NCBI GenBank assembly: GCA_005877185.1
Contig: VBPQ01000077.1
Coordinates: 1-12,733 of the forward strand
Reading direction: 5' to 3'
Origin: Nitrososphaerota archaeon
GTDB taxonomy: Archaea > Thermoproteota > Nitrososphaeria > Nitrososphaerales > Gagatemarchaeaceae
Length of the DNA stretch: 12,733 nt
The translations under genes and the position numbers were made by a program. The notes under the pieces are model-generated. The model was not told the origin of the DNA. It worked only from the letters and a program-made list of their open reading frames with translations, and made no database searches. Positions 5,826-12,733 of this stretch are shown one piece after another. Numbering within the stretch: position 1 is the stretch's first letter; each line of letters begins with the position of its first letter.

Positions 5826-7022
5826 ATGCCAGCAGCCGAGGTCGTCATAGTAGCATTCCTCGGACTTGCACTCCTCGCGTCGTTAATTTCGAACAGGACT
5901 AGAACACCATACACGCTGCTACTGGTCTTGATTGGCATGCTTCTCGCCGCTTCGTCGACCTCCTCCCTCCTGGGCGTCGACCTCATCAAACAGCAGCTCG
6001 AGGGAGGAAGGCTCTTCGTCGCCCTGGTCCTTCCTTCACTCCTCTTCGAGACGATGATAAACATCAAGACGGAGGAGTTTGCATCAGTCTCCAGACCCGC
6101 TTTGCTCCTGGCAACTTTGGGCGTTGTGGTAGCCACACTCGTCGGCGGGCTTCTCCTCTGGGGGATCGCGGCTCTGCCAATCTACCCCGCCTTCCTCTTT
6201 GCGGCCCTGATAGCCCCGACGGACGTCGCGACAGTCCTGGAGATCTTCAAAAGGGTGGGGGTACCGGAGAAGCTGGCTACTCTCCTGGAGACGGAGGCTG
6301 TCTTTAACGACGCCACGGGAATCCTGGTCTTCGCAACGCTGCTCGCATCTTTCAACGCCTCCGGCCTCTCTCTCGCCGGCGCTTCGACTCAGTTCCTCCT
6401 GCAATTCGGAGGAGGAGTGCTGATCGGGCTGGCGGTCGCGGTCGGTGCATCGATGCTACACAGACTTGTCTCAGAGAGGATGTCGGAGGTAATACTGACT
6501 ATCGCCACAGTCTATGGTTCGTATGCTTTGGCGCGTTCAGTCGGCGCCTCCGGGCTGATAGCCGTCGCGGTCACCGGCCTCTACTACGGAAACTTGGTGA
6601 TTTCGAGAGAAGTCGACGTGACCGCTCAGCTTATCAAGTCCTTCTGGAACGTCATCGCCTTCATTGCCAACACTGCCGCCTTCCTCTTCATCGGCTTGAG
6701 TACCAACATCGGTGAGCTTTTTGGAGGATTCGGCCCGATACTCTTGGCCTTCGCAGCGGTCTTAGCCGCGAGATACGTCTCGGTCCAGGCGATACTCGGC
6801 TTCAAGTCGATCGCTGGGGAGAAGTTTGAGAACTCCTGGAAGAACGTCGCATTATTAGGCGGGATGAGAGGTGCACTGTCTATCGTCCTGGTGGCGTCGG
6901 TACCCGCCATGCCCGGTCGAGAACTAATCGTCACGATGACGCTCGGGGTTGCGTTCCTCTCTATAGTGCTTCAAGGACCACTCCTCACCAGGTACGCCTC
7001 ACGGAAGTTCAGAGCCGGCTAG
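5826..7022 (+). CDS. Na+/H+ antiporter, CPA1 (NhaP-type)
   Basis: A 398-residue membrane protein with about 12 hydrophobic segments, exchanging Na+ (or K+) for protons across the cytoplasmic membrane for pH and salt balance. Seen: LFAALIAPTDVATVLEI (Pro131-Thr-Asp133) and ETEAVFNDATGILVF with Asn161-Asp162. The ND pair is the ion-site signature of electroneutral CPA1 exchangers, against DD in electrogenic ones. Further motifs are FIANTAAFLFIGL at 279-291 and LLGGMRGALSIVL with the conserved Arg348. There is no cytosolic TrkA-type regulatory domain; the protein ends shortly after the last helix. Start: ATG 5826, preceded by GGGGA at 5820-5824, only one nucleotide from the ATG. It lies 52 nt after DUF35 on the same strand, so it could be read through from the mevalonate operon, though nothing links the functions. 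Confidence 0.92.
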   Translation: MPAAEVVIVAFLGLALLASLISNRTRTPYTLLLVLIGMLLAASSTSSLLGVDLIKQQLEGGRLFVALVLPSLLFETMINIKTEEFASVSRPALLLATLGVVVATLVGGLLLWGIAALPIYPAFLFAALIAPTDVATVLEIFKRVGVPEKLATLLETEAVFNDATGILVFATLLASFNASGLSLAGASTQFLLQFGGGVLIGLAVAVGASMLHRLVSERMSEVILTIATVYGSYALARSVGASGLIAVAVTGLYYGNLVISREVDVTAQLIKSFWNVIAFIANTAAFLFIGLSTNIGELFGGFGPILLAFAAVLAARYVSVQAILGFKSIAGEKFENSWKNVALLGGMRGALSIVLVASVPAMPGRELIVTMTLGVAFLSIVLQGPLLTRYASRKFRAG

Positions 7023-7037
7023 CGAGGTTCTCTCGCT
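7021..7037 (+). terminator. Small hairpin overlapping the antiporter stop codon
   Basis: AGCGAG (7021-7026) pairs perfectly with CTCGCT (7032-7037) across a 5-nt loop and begins inside the stop codon. There is no T-run after it, so its role as a terminator is doubtful. Confidence 0.2.
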
Positions 7038-7102
7038 GCTCACAGGCTCACTCGAAAGGCGCCTGACCACCAACGGCTCGCTCGTGATAACGCACCGCAA
7101 TC

Positions 7103-7141
7103 GCATATATGCTTGATTCAACTCGAGACGTGGTGAGCAGG
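7103..7141 (+). promoter_or_regulatory. TATA box and ribosome site that set the GlyRS start
   Basis: GCATATATGC at 7103-7112 is the best TATA-like element in this gap and predicts a transcript start near 7134. GGTGAG at 7132-7137 lies 4 nt before the ATG at 7142. Both point to 7142 as the start codon rather than the in-frame ATG at 7109, which lies inside the TATA element. Confidence 0.5.
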
Positions 7142-8605
7142 ATGTCCTTCGAGGAGACGATGCGCCTCGCCCAGCAGAGAGGATTCTTCTTCAAGGCGGC
7201 CGAGTCTTATCCCAACTCCCCCGCAGGGTTCTGGGACTACGGCCCTCTCGGCGTCTCGCTGAAGAACAGGTTCGTCGAGTTGTGGCGGAGGCTGCTGGTG
7301 AAGAAGGATGGGATGGTCGAGATCGACGGCGCCCAGATACTCCCGAAGGCGGTCTTTGAGGGGTCTGGGCACCTCACCGGCTTCACAGACCCAATCGTGG
7401 AGTGCAGCAACTGCCACTCTGTCTACCGGGCCGACAAGCTGATCGAGGAGAAGACTGGCAAGATCACGGCGGAGAAGCTCTCAGACAAAGAGTATGACGA
7501 GCTTCTGGCGAAGAACGGCGTAAGGTGCCCGAACTGCGGCTCGAAGCTGTCGGGGACGAAGAGGTTCAACATGATGTTCAGGGTTGGCGTCGGCGCTCAG
7601 GGGGAGGATGCCTACCTCAGACCGGAGACCTGCCAGACTATCTTCGTCGATTCTCCGCTTCTCTTCAAGACGCAGAGGGTCAAGCTCCCCGTCGGGTTCG
7701 CTCAGTACGGCAAGTCGTTCAGGAACGAAATCGCCCCCAGGCAGGGGCTCATAAGGCTGAGGGAGCTGAATCAGGCGGAGGTCGAGGTCTTCTTCAACCC
7801 GCGAACAGCCGAGGGGGTGGAGAAGTTCGGGAGCAAGCTAGGCACCAGGCTAAGCATGCTCCTCCCCGACGGGTCGAGCCGGAGAGCCAGCGTCGCCGAG
7901 TCTATCGACTCGGGGTCGGTCCCGAACAGGCTCATCGGGTACTATCTCGCGCTTGTCGAGGAGTTCTATGAGGCGGCCGGGTTGGAGCCGGATAAGATTC
8001 GGTTTCGAAAACTTTCAGACAGCGAGAAGGCCTTCTATGCGGAGGTAGCCTACGACCTTGAGGTTAAGACGTCGATAGGCTGGGTCGAGTTGGTTGCCTG
8101 CAACTACAGGGGAAGTTACGACTTGGGCGGGCACGCCCGGATGAGCGGGACCAACTTTGAGGTGGACGATGCGGGGGAGAAACTCCTCCCACACATCTTC
8201 GAGCTCTCCATGGGTGTTGACAGGAGCCTCTACGTCCTCCTCGAAGACGCGCAGCGTGTTGAGGGAGACAGGATGTATCTCGCCCTCCGCCCCTTCCTCG
8301 CTCCCCTCCAGGTCGGGGTATTCCCCCTAGTCAGCAAGGCGGGAATCCCCGAAGAGTCTAACCGCATCTTCTTGAACCTGAGGGAGAGGTTCGATGCCTT
8401 CTACGACGAGGCGGGGTCGATAGGGAAGAGGTACGCCCGGGCCGACGAGGTGGGCACTCCCTACTGCATCACGACCGACTTCCAGTCGCTGAAGGACGGG
8501 AGCGTGACGATAAGGAACAGAGACACGAAGTCACAGGAGAGGGTGGCGAGCGACGAGCTGGAGCAGAAGCTTGGGGAACTCCTGCGATGGCCCCCTATTC
8601 AGTGA
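7142..8605 (+). CDS. glyS: Glycyl-tRNA synthetase (alpha2, class II)
   Basis: Charges tRNA-Gly with glycine in the cytoplasm. It is 487 residues from the ATG at 7142. Seen: MSFEETMRLAQQRGFFFKAAE, then a GFWDYGPLGV stretch around residues 29-38 (motif 1 region). A zinc finger follows with Cys88/Cys91 and Cys129/Cys132 (CSNC, CPNC). Next come YLRPETCQ at 158-165, motif 2 as FRNEIAPRQGLIRLRE at 193-208, and motif 3 as ELSMGVDRSLYVLL at 354-367. The anticodon-binding domain runs from about 385 to the end (LQVGVFPLV, then DGSVTIRNRDT). Many archaeal enzymes are longer (about 570) because of insertions; this one is nearer the compact alpha2 size. The in-frame ATG at 7109 would add 11 residues but sits in the promoter. 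Its 3' end overlaps the convergent DUF92 gene by 7 nt. Confidence 0.94.
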   Translation: MSFEETMRLAQQRGFFFKAAESYPNSPAGFWDYGPLGVSLKNRFVELWRRLLVKKDGMVEIDGAQILPKAVFEGSGHLTGFTDPIVECSNCHSVYRADKLIEEKTGKITAEKLSDKEYDELLAKNGVRCPNCGSKLSGTKRFNMMFRVGVGAQGEDAYLRPETCQTIFVDSPLLFKTQRVKLPVGFAQYGKSFRNEIAPRQGLIRLRELNQAEVEVFFNPRTAEGVEKFGSKLGTRLSMLLPDGSSRRASVAESIDSGSVPNRLIGYYLALVEEFYEAAGLEPDKIRFRKLSDSEKAFYAEVAYDLEVKTSIGWVELVACNYRGSYDLGGHARMSGTNFEVDDAGEKLLPHIFELSMGVDRSLYVLLEDAQRVEGDRMYLALRPFLAPLQVGVFPLVSKAGIPEESNRIFLNLRERFDAFYDEAGSIGKRYARADEVGTPYCITTDFQSLKDGSVTIRNRDTKSQERVASDELEQKLGELLRWPPIQ

Positions 8606-9420
8606 CCCATCAGAAGGAGGATCGATATCAGAGAGGCAAGGGCACCGGTTACGCTGCCGAGGAGGTTTACAATGTTATTCTCCACGAAGGAAAAGCCTCT
8701 CGTTCTCCGGGTCGGCTCGCCGCCGCAGTGGGTCAGGTTCTCGACCGGCTTCCCGCAGACGATGCAGAACCCTTTCCTCTGGATGGTGGCTCCGTAGAAG
8801 CTGTCCGCCACCGACCCAACCAAGCCGCCGGCAAGGGCTGCGACGAGAGGAAGCAGTACCCCCGGGATGACGCCGAGTAGGGAGGCCATCACACCTATCA
8901 CGAGGGACGCGAAGAAGGCCCCGACGAAGCCGAGGGGCGTCACTCCCCCCGATGTCCCGGGGGGTACGGGAGAGCGAGGACGAATCAGTAGACGGGGCTT
9001 GAACTTGCTAAGGAGTCCCAGCTCGGTGGAGACGGTATCGGAGGCCGCGGCGGCCATGCTTCCCACAAAGAGCGCCGCGAAGAGGAGACCTCCGCTGAAG
9101 AGTTCGGCGAGCGCAAAGATGGAAGCGGCCCCGCCGTTCGCGAGGATATTCGGCCAATTCCTAGCCCCTCCCTTCTCCTGAGCAGCCCCCATTCTCTTCT
9201 TGTACTCGTACTTGTACAGGGTGAAGCCGACGCCGAGGGTGAAGAAGACAGCGACGATGATGAACCAGCCCAGCCCGCCTCCGACGATGATGGAGTATCC
9301 CACGGCGACACTAGCGAGGAAGCCCCTCCCGTCGAGTACCCTGAGCAGGATGGCGGCGAGTGCGAAGAGGACGACGACGGCGAGCATGACGAGTGCCACC
9401 GTGAGGTCGAGTTGAATCAA
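8599..9420 (-). CDS. DUF92 (TIGR00297) membrane protein, VTE6-like
   Basis: A 273-residue membrane protein with six or seven hydrophobic segments. It matches DUF92, whose plant member VTE6 phosphorylates phytyl-phosphate to phytyl-diphosphate; archaeal members are uncharacterised as far as I know. Seen: ILANGGAAS (95-99 is NGGAA), AAASDTVSTELGLLS (Asp128, Glu133), PGTSGGVTPLGFVGA at 154-168, ADSFYGATIQRKGFCIVC at 205-222, Cys232, and VENNIVNLLGS at 246-256. These polar, Gly-rich loops are the family's conserved positions. Start: TTG at 9420, with a TTTTTA element about 27 nt upstream and no nearby ATG before the first helix. It follows the XRE-type regulator by 44 nt on the same strand, so they may form an operon. 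An isoprenoid monophosphate kinase role is inference. Confidence 0.87.
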   Translation of the reverse strand: MIQLDLTVALVMLAVVVLFALAAILLRVLDGRGFLASVAVGYSIIVGGGLGWFIIVAVFFTLGVGFTLYKYEYKKRMGAAQEKGGARNWPNILANGGAASIFALAELFSGGLLFAALFVGSMAAAASDTVSTELGLLSKFKPRLLIRPRSPVPPGTSGGVTPLGFVGAFFASLVIGVMASLLGVIPGVLLPLVAALAGGLVGSVADSFYGATIQRKGFCIVCGKPVENLTHCGGEPTRRTRGFSFVENNIVNLLGSVTGALASLISILLLMGH

Positions 9421-9445
9421 ACCCCGATGAGGCGAGTGGGTGATG

Positions 9446-9460
9446 AAGTAAAAAGGGTTG
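9446..9460 (-). promoter_or_regulatory. T-run between regulator and DUF92 gene
   Basis: On the minus strand the gap reads CAACCCTTTTTACTTC. The five-T run could terminate the regulator transcript, or TTTTTA could act as a TATA box placing a start about 5 nt before the TTG at 9420. The two readings are not exclusive. Confidence 0.35.
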
Positions 9461-9464
9461 CCCG

Positions 9465-10151
9465 CTAGATTCCCTTTAGCGAGGAGATTATCTCCTCCTC
9501 GCTCCGAGAACCCGAAAGCGCCAGTATGATTCCCTCCCTCTTGGCCAGCTCCAGGGCGAGGGGGTCCAGCTCTCTCGGTCCGTGAATCACGACCATCCTC
9601 GGTTTCAGCGGCGAGGCGCGGATTGCGACCATCGGGCTTCGGCCGGTCCCGACCTTCGTGAACACCAGGGCTCTCTCCGTCGAGGCACCGAATATCCTGT
9701 AGAAGTCGTATCCCGAGAGCGCGTAGATCGTCTTGATGCTGTCGACCACGGTGTAGCCGTACAGGTTCACGAGCGAGTCGTTCCCTGTTAGGAGACGGCC
9801 GTCGACGGCGCGCAAGATCTGGGACGCCTTCACGGGATTCTGAAATTCTCCTATCGCGAGTATCGCGGCTTCGCGTTCGCTGGAGACGAGCCTCGAAACG
9901 ACCCTCCCCTTCGACTCGTCGAGACCGACGAGCGCCTCGATGTACTTCCTCACAAACAGGACGCCGGGGGAGGGCCTGCGCCCGCTCTCGTAATCACTCA
10001 GGACGGAAGGGGATAGCTTCATCTCCCTGGCGAGGAGGACCTGCTTAATCCCCAGCCTCTCTCTCCAGGCCTTTAGAGCCCTGCCGGGGTCGCTGCTGGC
10101 GACGACGTTCCCGGCTATCTTCGCGAGTGCGTCGGTCCCAGCGGATTCCAA
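9465..10151 (-). CDS. Archaeal XRE-type transcriptional regulator
   Basis: A 228-residue DNA-binding protein. Residues about 24-60 form a Cro/CI-type helix-turn-helix: RALKAWRERLGIKQVLLARE, then LSPSVLSDYESGRRPSPGV as recognition helix and following loop. RKYIEALV closes the domain. The C-terminal half (YGYTVVDSIKTIYALSGYDF, FTKVGTGRSPMVAIRA, MVVIHGPRELDPLALELAKREGIILAL) is a conserved archaeal extension, probably for ligand sensing or dimerisation; I recall this architecture as COG1709, from memory. Start: TTG at 10151. A TTAAAT box about 28 nt upstream suggests a leaderless transcript, and no ATG or GTG occurs nearby in frame. DUF92 follows 44 nt downstream. A decayed copy of this gene lies directly upstream of HMG-CoA synthase at 3018-3215, so this is the working paralogue or the relocated original. 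Confidence 0.88.
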   Translation of the reverse strand: MESAGTDALAKIAGNVVASSDPGRALKAWRERLGIKQVLLAREMKLSPSVLSDYESGRRPSPGVLFVRKYIEALVGLDESKGRVVSRLVSSEREAAILAIGEFQNPVKASQILRAVDGRLLTGNDSLVNLYGYTVVDSIKTIYALSGYDFYRIFGASTERALVFTKVGTGRSPMVAIRASPLKPRMVVIHGPRELDPLALELAKREGIILALSGSRSEEEIISSLKGI

Positions 10152-10175
10152 GTGAATTGGCCCATTAGCGAACCC

Positions 10176-10186
10176 CGATTTAACAT
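10176..10186 (-). promoter_or_regulatory. TATA box of the regulator gene
   Basis: On the minus strand TGTTAAATC ends in TTAAAT at 10183-10178, centred about 28 nt before the TTG at 10151. A second TTAAAT lies about 8 nt further upstream (10186-10191). The spacing fits leaderless transcription starting at or next to the TTG. Confidence 0.5.
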
Positions 10187-10191
10187 TTAAC

Positions 10192-10861
10192 GAAGATGGC
10201 TTTTCTGGAAGCCTGAGAAGAGGGAAAGGGGCAATCTAACCACGCGAGATCGTAGCCTCATCGGATTGAGGGAAGAGAAACAATGGGAGAGAGCCGTGTA
10301 AGACAAGGCGGAGCGGTCTTGGGGCAACTCAACCACTCTGAGGAGCTCGCGGATGCTGACTAGGTCCGTTTTGAACCTGAAGAGGACACGAGTCTGCAGC
10401 TGTGGAGGGATCGACTTCTGGATTGCTAGAGGCATCCCAGCCGTCGCGGGGATTTCAACGGCCGTCGAGACGAAAAGACGGATATTGGTTGGAGATGCTA
10501 CCCCAGTCAGTAGCTAGCAGATAGTACCGTCTAGTCTAGATTTCGAGTCCATAATGAAGAAAAAGAAAGCTGTCTCTTGAGGTTGGGTTGCGAACGAGAC
10601 GACCCTTGGCGGCAGCTACCCTCTTTGTGATGTTGAGACGGCGCTAGTCTACTTTTTGATTCGGGGGAAGCCCGTTTGAGGACCCACGCGGGGCCGATTC
10701 TGAAACGCCGCTCGAGAGTCGAGTGTTGTGAATCTGGTGAATTCGACCCGCAAACACGTCAGACCCTGCCGAACAGCTGAAATCAACTCGTCAGAAAGTG
10801 GGTAGTTGATGTTCAGTTTTTCCTGGAGGTTCCTACAATCGAAAGCGGGGAAACGAGAGAT
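10192..10861 (+). other. Gene-poor gap of about 670 nt
   Basis: This lies between the divergent regulator and glycosyltransferase genes and so must hold the promoter of the latter. I see no convincing gene. The longest frame is 82 codons on the minus strand (10435-10187): it has no recognisable motif and ends within the regulator's promoter. No tRNA T-loop consensus, CRISPR repeat or rRNA-like stretch was found. Base composition is less GC-rich than in the flanking genes. The only structure noted is a small CCGTC/GACGG stem at 10462-10481. The gap may hold a structured RNA or an eroded gene. Confidence 0.5.
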
Positions 10862-12025
10862 TTGAGCATCGTAACAGTTCTCTTTCTCAGTCTCCTGGTG
10901 GTGACGTTCGTACGGATTTTCAGTCTGTGGACTCTTTCGATTGCATACGGGTTCCGGAGGCACAGACCGAAGCCTCCACTCGAGATGATTTCGGTTATCG
11001 TCCCTGCGTTCAACGAGGAACGGTCATTGGGCCAGTGCCTCGGCTCTCTTCTCGACCAGAATTATGAAGATTACGAAGTAATAGTAGTCGATGACGGCTC
11101 CACCGACAAGACGCTGGAGATCGCTCGTAGCTACGAAGGCACAAAGGTGAAGGTAATTCATCAGGAGAATGAGGGCAAGGCCGGAGCCCTAAACACAGGC
11201 ACCGGGGCCTCAATGGGAAGCCTCGTATTGACGGTCGACGCCGATACTCGTCTCAATCGGAGTGCGCTTCGCGCTCTGGCTGAGAGGTTCTCCGCCCGTT
11301 CAGATTTGGGCGCGCTGGCGGGCAGCGTGAAGGTCTACAACCCGAAAGGACTCTCGCAGAAGCTCCAGGGGACGGAGTACACGACGAGCATCGGTCTTAT
11401 CAGAAAAGGCCAATCCATGCTCGGCTCGGTCATGATAGTTCCAGGTCCCATCGCAGCGTTCAGGAGAGAGGCTGTAGGAAGGGTTCACGGATTCTCGAGT
11501 GATACTTTCGCTGAAGACTTCGACATCACGCTGGCCGTCCTCAAGGCACACTACAGGGTGGAATACGAGTCTCGCGCCGTTGCCTACACAATCGCGCCGA
11601 GGGGGTTAGAAGACTTGGTAAAACAGCGGAGAAGGTGGTACAGGGGCATGATACAGGTACTCGCCAAGCATGACGACATGTTTCTCAGGAGGAGGTATGG
11701 AGTAGCCGGCGTCTACGGAATCCCATTCATGTGGTTCGATACCGTTTCGCCGATGGTCAACCTCTTTCTGGCAATCTTTGCGGTGTTGACCGGCTTTTTG
11801 ACTGGAGAGTGGGAGAACATACTGTACGGACTGTCTGCTTACTGGCTTCTCCAGACCTTCTTGGTCCTTTCGGCGGTGGGCCTTGATGATCAGAGGAGCA
11901 AGTGGGAGGTCCTCGTGAGCCCCTTGATGATCTTCTACAACACCTTCCTCGACGGAATCCGGATTGCTGCGTTCGCTGAAGAGATTCTCTCGATCAGGAT
12001 GAAATGGGAGACACCCCGAAGGTGA
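10862..12025 (+). CDS. Processive family-2 glycosyltransferase, membrane-bound
   Basis: A 387-residue enzyme of the cellulose/hyaluronan/poly-GlcNAc synthase type, polymerising a surface polysaccharide from nucleotide-sugars at the cytoplasmic membrane. Seen: an N-terminal membrane helix at about 3-28; VIVPAFNEERSLGQCL; EVIVVDDGSTDKT (Asp77, Asp78); TVDADTR (Asp126, Asp128, metal binding); TFAEDFDI with the catalytic-base Asp219; and KQRRRWYRG (255-261), the Q-x-x-R-W motif of processive enzymes. Three or so further helices follow at about 282-310, 320-340 and 350-370. The glycan is not predictable from sequence. Start: TTG at 10862, just before the first helix. The frame is open upstream, but no ATG is available; GAGAG lies just before it. 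The ribosome site of the next gene overlaps its stop codon. Confidence 0.9.
   Translation: MSIVTVLFLSLLVVTFVRIFSLWTLSIAYGFRRHRPKPPLEMISVIVPAFNEERSLGQCLGSLLDQNYEDYEVIVVDDGSTDKTLEIARSYEGTKVKVIHQENEGKAGALNTGTGASMGSLVLTVDADTRLNRSALRALAERFSARSDLGALAGSVKVYNPKGLSQKLQGTEYTTSIGLIRKGQSMLGSVMIVPGPIAAFRREAVGRVHGFSSDTFAEDFDITLAVLKAHYRVEYESRAVAYTIAPRGLEDLVKQRRRWYRGMIQVLAKHDDMFLRRRYGVAGVYGIPFMWFDTVSPMVNLFLAIFAVLTGFLTGEWENILYGLSAYWLLQTFLVLSAVGLDDQRSKWEVLVSPLMIFYNTFLDGIRIAAFAEEILSIRMKWETPRR
12021..12025 (+). promoter_or_regulatory. Shine-Dalgarno GGTGA overlapping the glycosyltransferase stop
   Basis: GGTGA, complementary to the archaeal 16S 3' end, includes the TGA stop of the glycosyltransferase and lies 6 nt before the ATG at 12032. 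It decides the start of the last gene and implies translational coupling of the pair. Confidence 0.6.
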
Positions 12026-12031
12026 AAAATC

Positions 12032-12733
12032 ATGGCCGAGCTACCATCAGATTATTCGCTCATCGGCATGGTCCTCGCGATCTCTATGGCGATAATCCTC
12101 CTCTCTGGTCTGGCGCTTTATGTCGCCTTCCGCCTCAGAGAAACACTGCGGGAGGAGCGCGGAAGAGGCGCAAGAGCTGCCAAGGTGGGATTCCTGATAG
12201 GTCTCCTCTTTCTGTCCGGCGGCATCTTCTACTTCTTCGCAATCGGCTTCAGCTCGCTGGGCGGCACTGCTGCAACCCTCACCTCCTCAACGACGTCGGA
12301 GAGCTCAATTGCCTCTTCAACGACCTCGACGGCGTCGTCCAGTCCCACCACCTCCATCTCCACCAGTTCATCGACCGCCTCCACCAGCACCTCGCCCGCT
12401 CAGGGTAGCCTGAGCTTGAGCTCGTCCTTTCCTCCGAGCGAAAATGCGGGGTCGACGTTCTTCGGGTCATTTACGATGATCGACAATGGAAGCGTGTCGG
12501 TAGGTTCCGTGTCAGTTCAGGTAGGAAACCTCCTTAACGAATTCGCCTTCCAGAGTTGCACAATCTCGGTAAATGGAGGCGTTTTCCAGGATTGCACCAG
12601 TTCCCTTAGTGGGAACGTAATATCCTTGGGGAGCGTCACACCCGGGACGACGGTAATTACTTTGGGGCTGAAGGCCCCCTCCCACCCTGGCCAATACAGC
12701 AACGAGGTGACGTTGTACTACTTCCTGGGGACG
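12032..12733 (+). CDS. Membrane-anchored Ser/Thr-rich surface protein, 3' partial
   Basis: ATG at 12032 opens a frame of 234 codons that runs off the window without a stop. Residues about 9-33 and 52-73 are two hydrophobic helices separated by a charged stretch (RLRETLREERGRG), placing the short loop inside and the rest outside. Residues 79-122 are almost entirely Ser, Thr and Ala with Pro, like a flexible, probably O-glycosylated stalk. From about 125 a beta-rich domain begins, with Cys176 and Cys188 (QSC, QDC) that may form a disulfide, ending SNEVTLYYFLGT at the edge. I do not recognise the outer domain; the layout resembles archaeal cell-surface proteins. It is translationally coupled to the glycosyltransferase, suggesting they work together at the envelope. 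Confidence 0.75.
   Translation, partial: MAELPSDYSLIGMVLAISMAIILLSGLALYVAFRLRETLREERGRGARAAKVGFLIGLLFLSGGIFYFFAIGFSSLGGTAATLTSSTTSESSIASSTTSTASSSPTTSISTSSSTASTSTSPAQGSLSLSSSFPPSENAGSTFFGSFTMIDNGSVSVGSVSVQVGNLLNEFAFQSCTISVNGGVFQDCTSSLSGNVISLGSVTPGTTVITLGLKAPSHPGQYSNEVTLYYFLGT

Noticed and set aside
9439..9447. GTGATGA resembling a C box of a C/D guide RNA
   Set aside because: No D box (CTGA) at suitable spacing downstream; a chance match.
10187..10435. 82-codon minus-strand frame upstream of the regulator
   Set aside because: No recognisable motif, no good ribosome site, and it ends in the regulator's TATA region; kept only as part of the gap description.
12004..12408. 134-codon plus frame at the end of the glycosyltransferase
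   Set aside because: It is a shifted frame over the surface-protein gene starting at 12032, which has the ribosome site, membrane helices and Ser/Thr stalk.

Overview
The window looks like a GC-rich archaeal chromosome segment. The evidence is an archaeal/eukaryotic-type RNA polymerase subunit Rpo12, the archaeal three-gene set HMG-CoA synthase / thiolase / DUF35 protein, a DUF92 membrane protein, an alpha2-type glycyl-tRNA synthetase, and several genes with a TATA-like box about 26 nt upstream of the start codon and little or no leader (leaderless promoters). The C-terminal tail of Rpo12 and the general style suggest the TACK side of the archaea (Thaumarchaeota or Bathyarchaeia relatives), but that placement is inference. 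No tRNA, rRNA, CRISPR array or insertion sequence was seen.

Layout. 1-900: rpo12 from a leaderless promoter, then a DUF457/YdjM-type membrane protein. 900-3230 is an accessory stretch: a secreted four-cysteine protein, an unrecognised composite ORF, and debris. The debris includes three copies of a short 'PPF-x-V-x-GPPY-x-T' block (955, 2475 and about 2895, the last broken) and a decayed copy of an XRE-type regulator at 3018-3215. 3232-5773: the mevalonate-entry operon, with HMG-CoA synthase, acetoacetyl-CoA thiolase and DUF35 packed tightly. 5826-7022: a CPA1-type Na+/H+ antiporter. 7142-8605: glycyl-tRNA synthetase. On the minus strand, 10151-8599: an intact XRE-type regulator followed by a DUF92 (VTE6-like) membrane protein, tail to tail with the synthetase. 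10184-10861 is a gene-poor gap. 10862-12733: a processive family-2 glycosyltransferase and a translationally coupled, Ser/Thr-rich membrane-anchored surface protein that runs off the end.

How it fits together. The HMG-CoA synthase operon feeds archaeal isoprenoid lipid synthesis. The position directly upstream of it holds a broken copy of the regulator, while the intact copy lies about 6 kb away, apparently co-transcribed with DUF92. The plant member of DUF92, VTE6, phosphorylates an isoprenoid monophosphate, so the regulator may still link two isoprenoid functions. The DUF35 protein appears to have lost half of its zinc ribbon. The last two genes look like cell-surface polysaccharide and surface-protein functions.

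Most worth checking: the decayed/intact regulator pair, the zinc-ribbon deletion in DUF35, and the repeated PPF block together with the unrecognised ORF that contains it.
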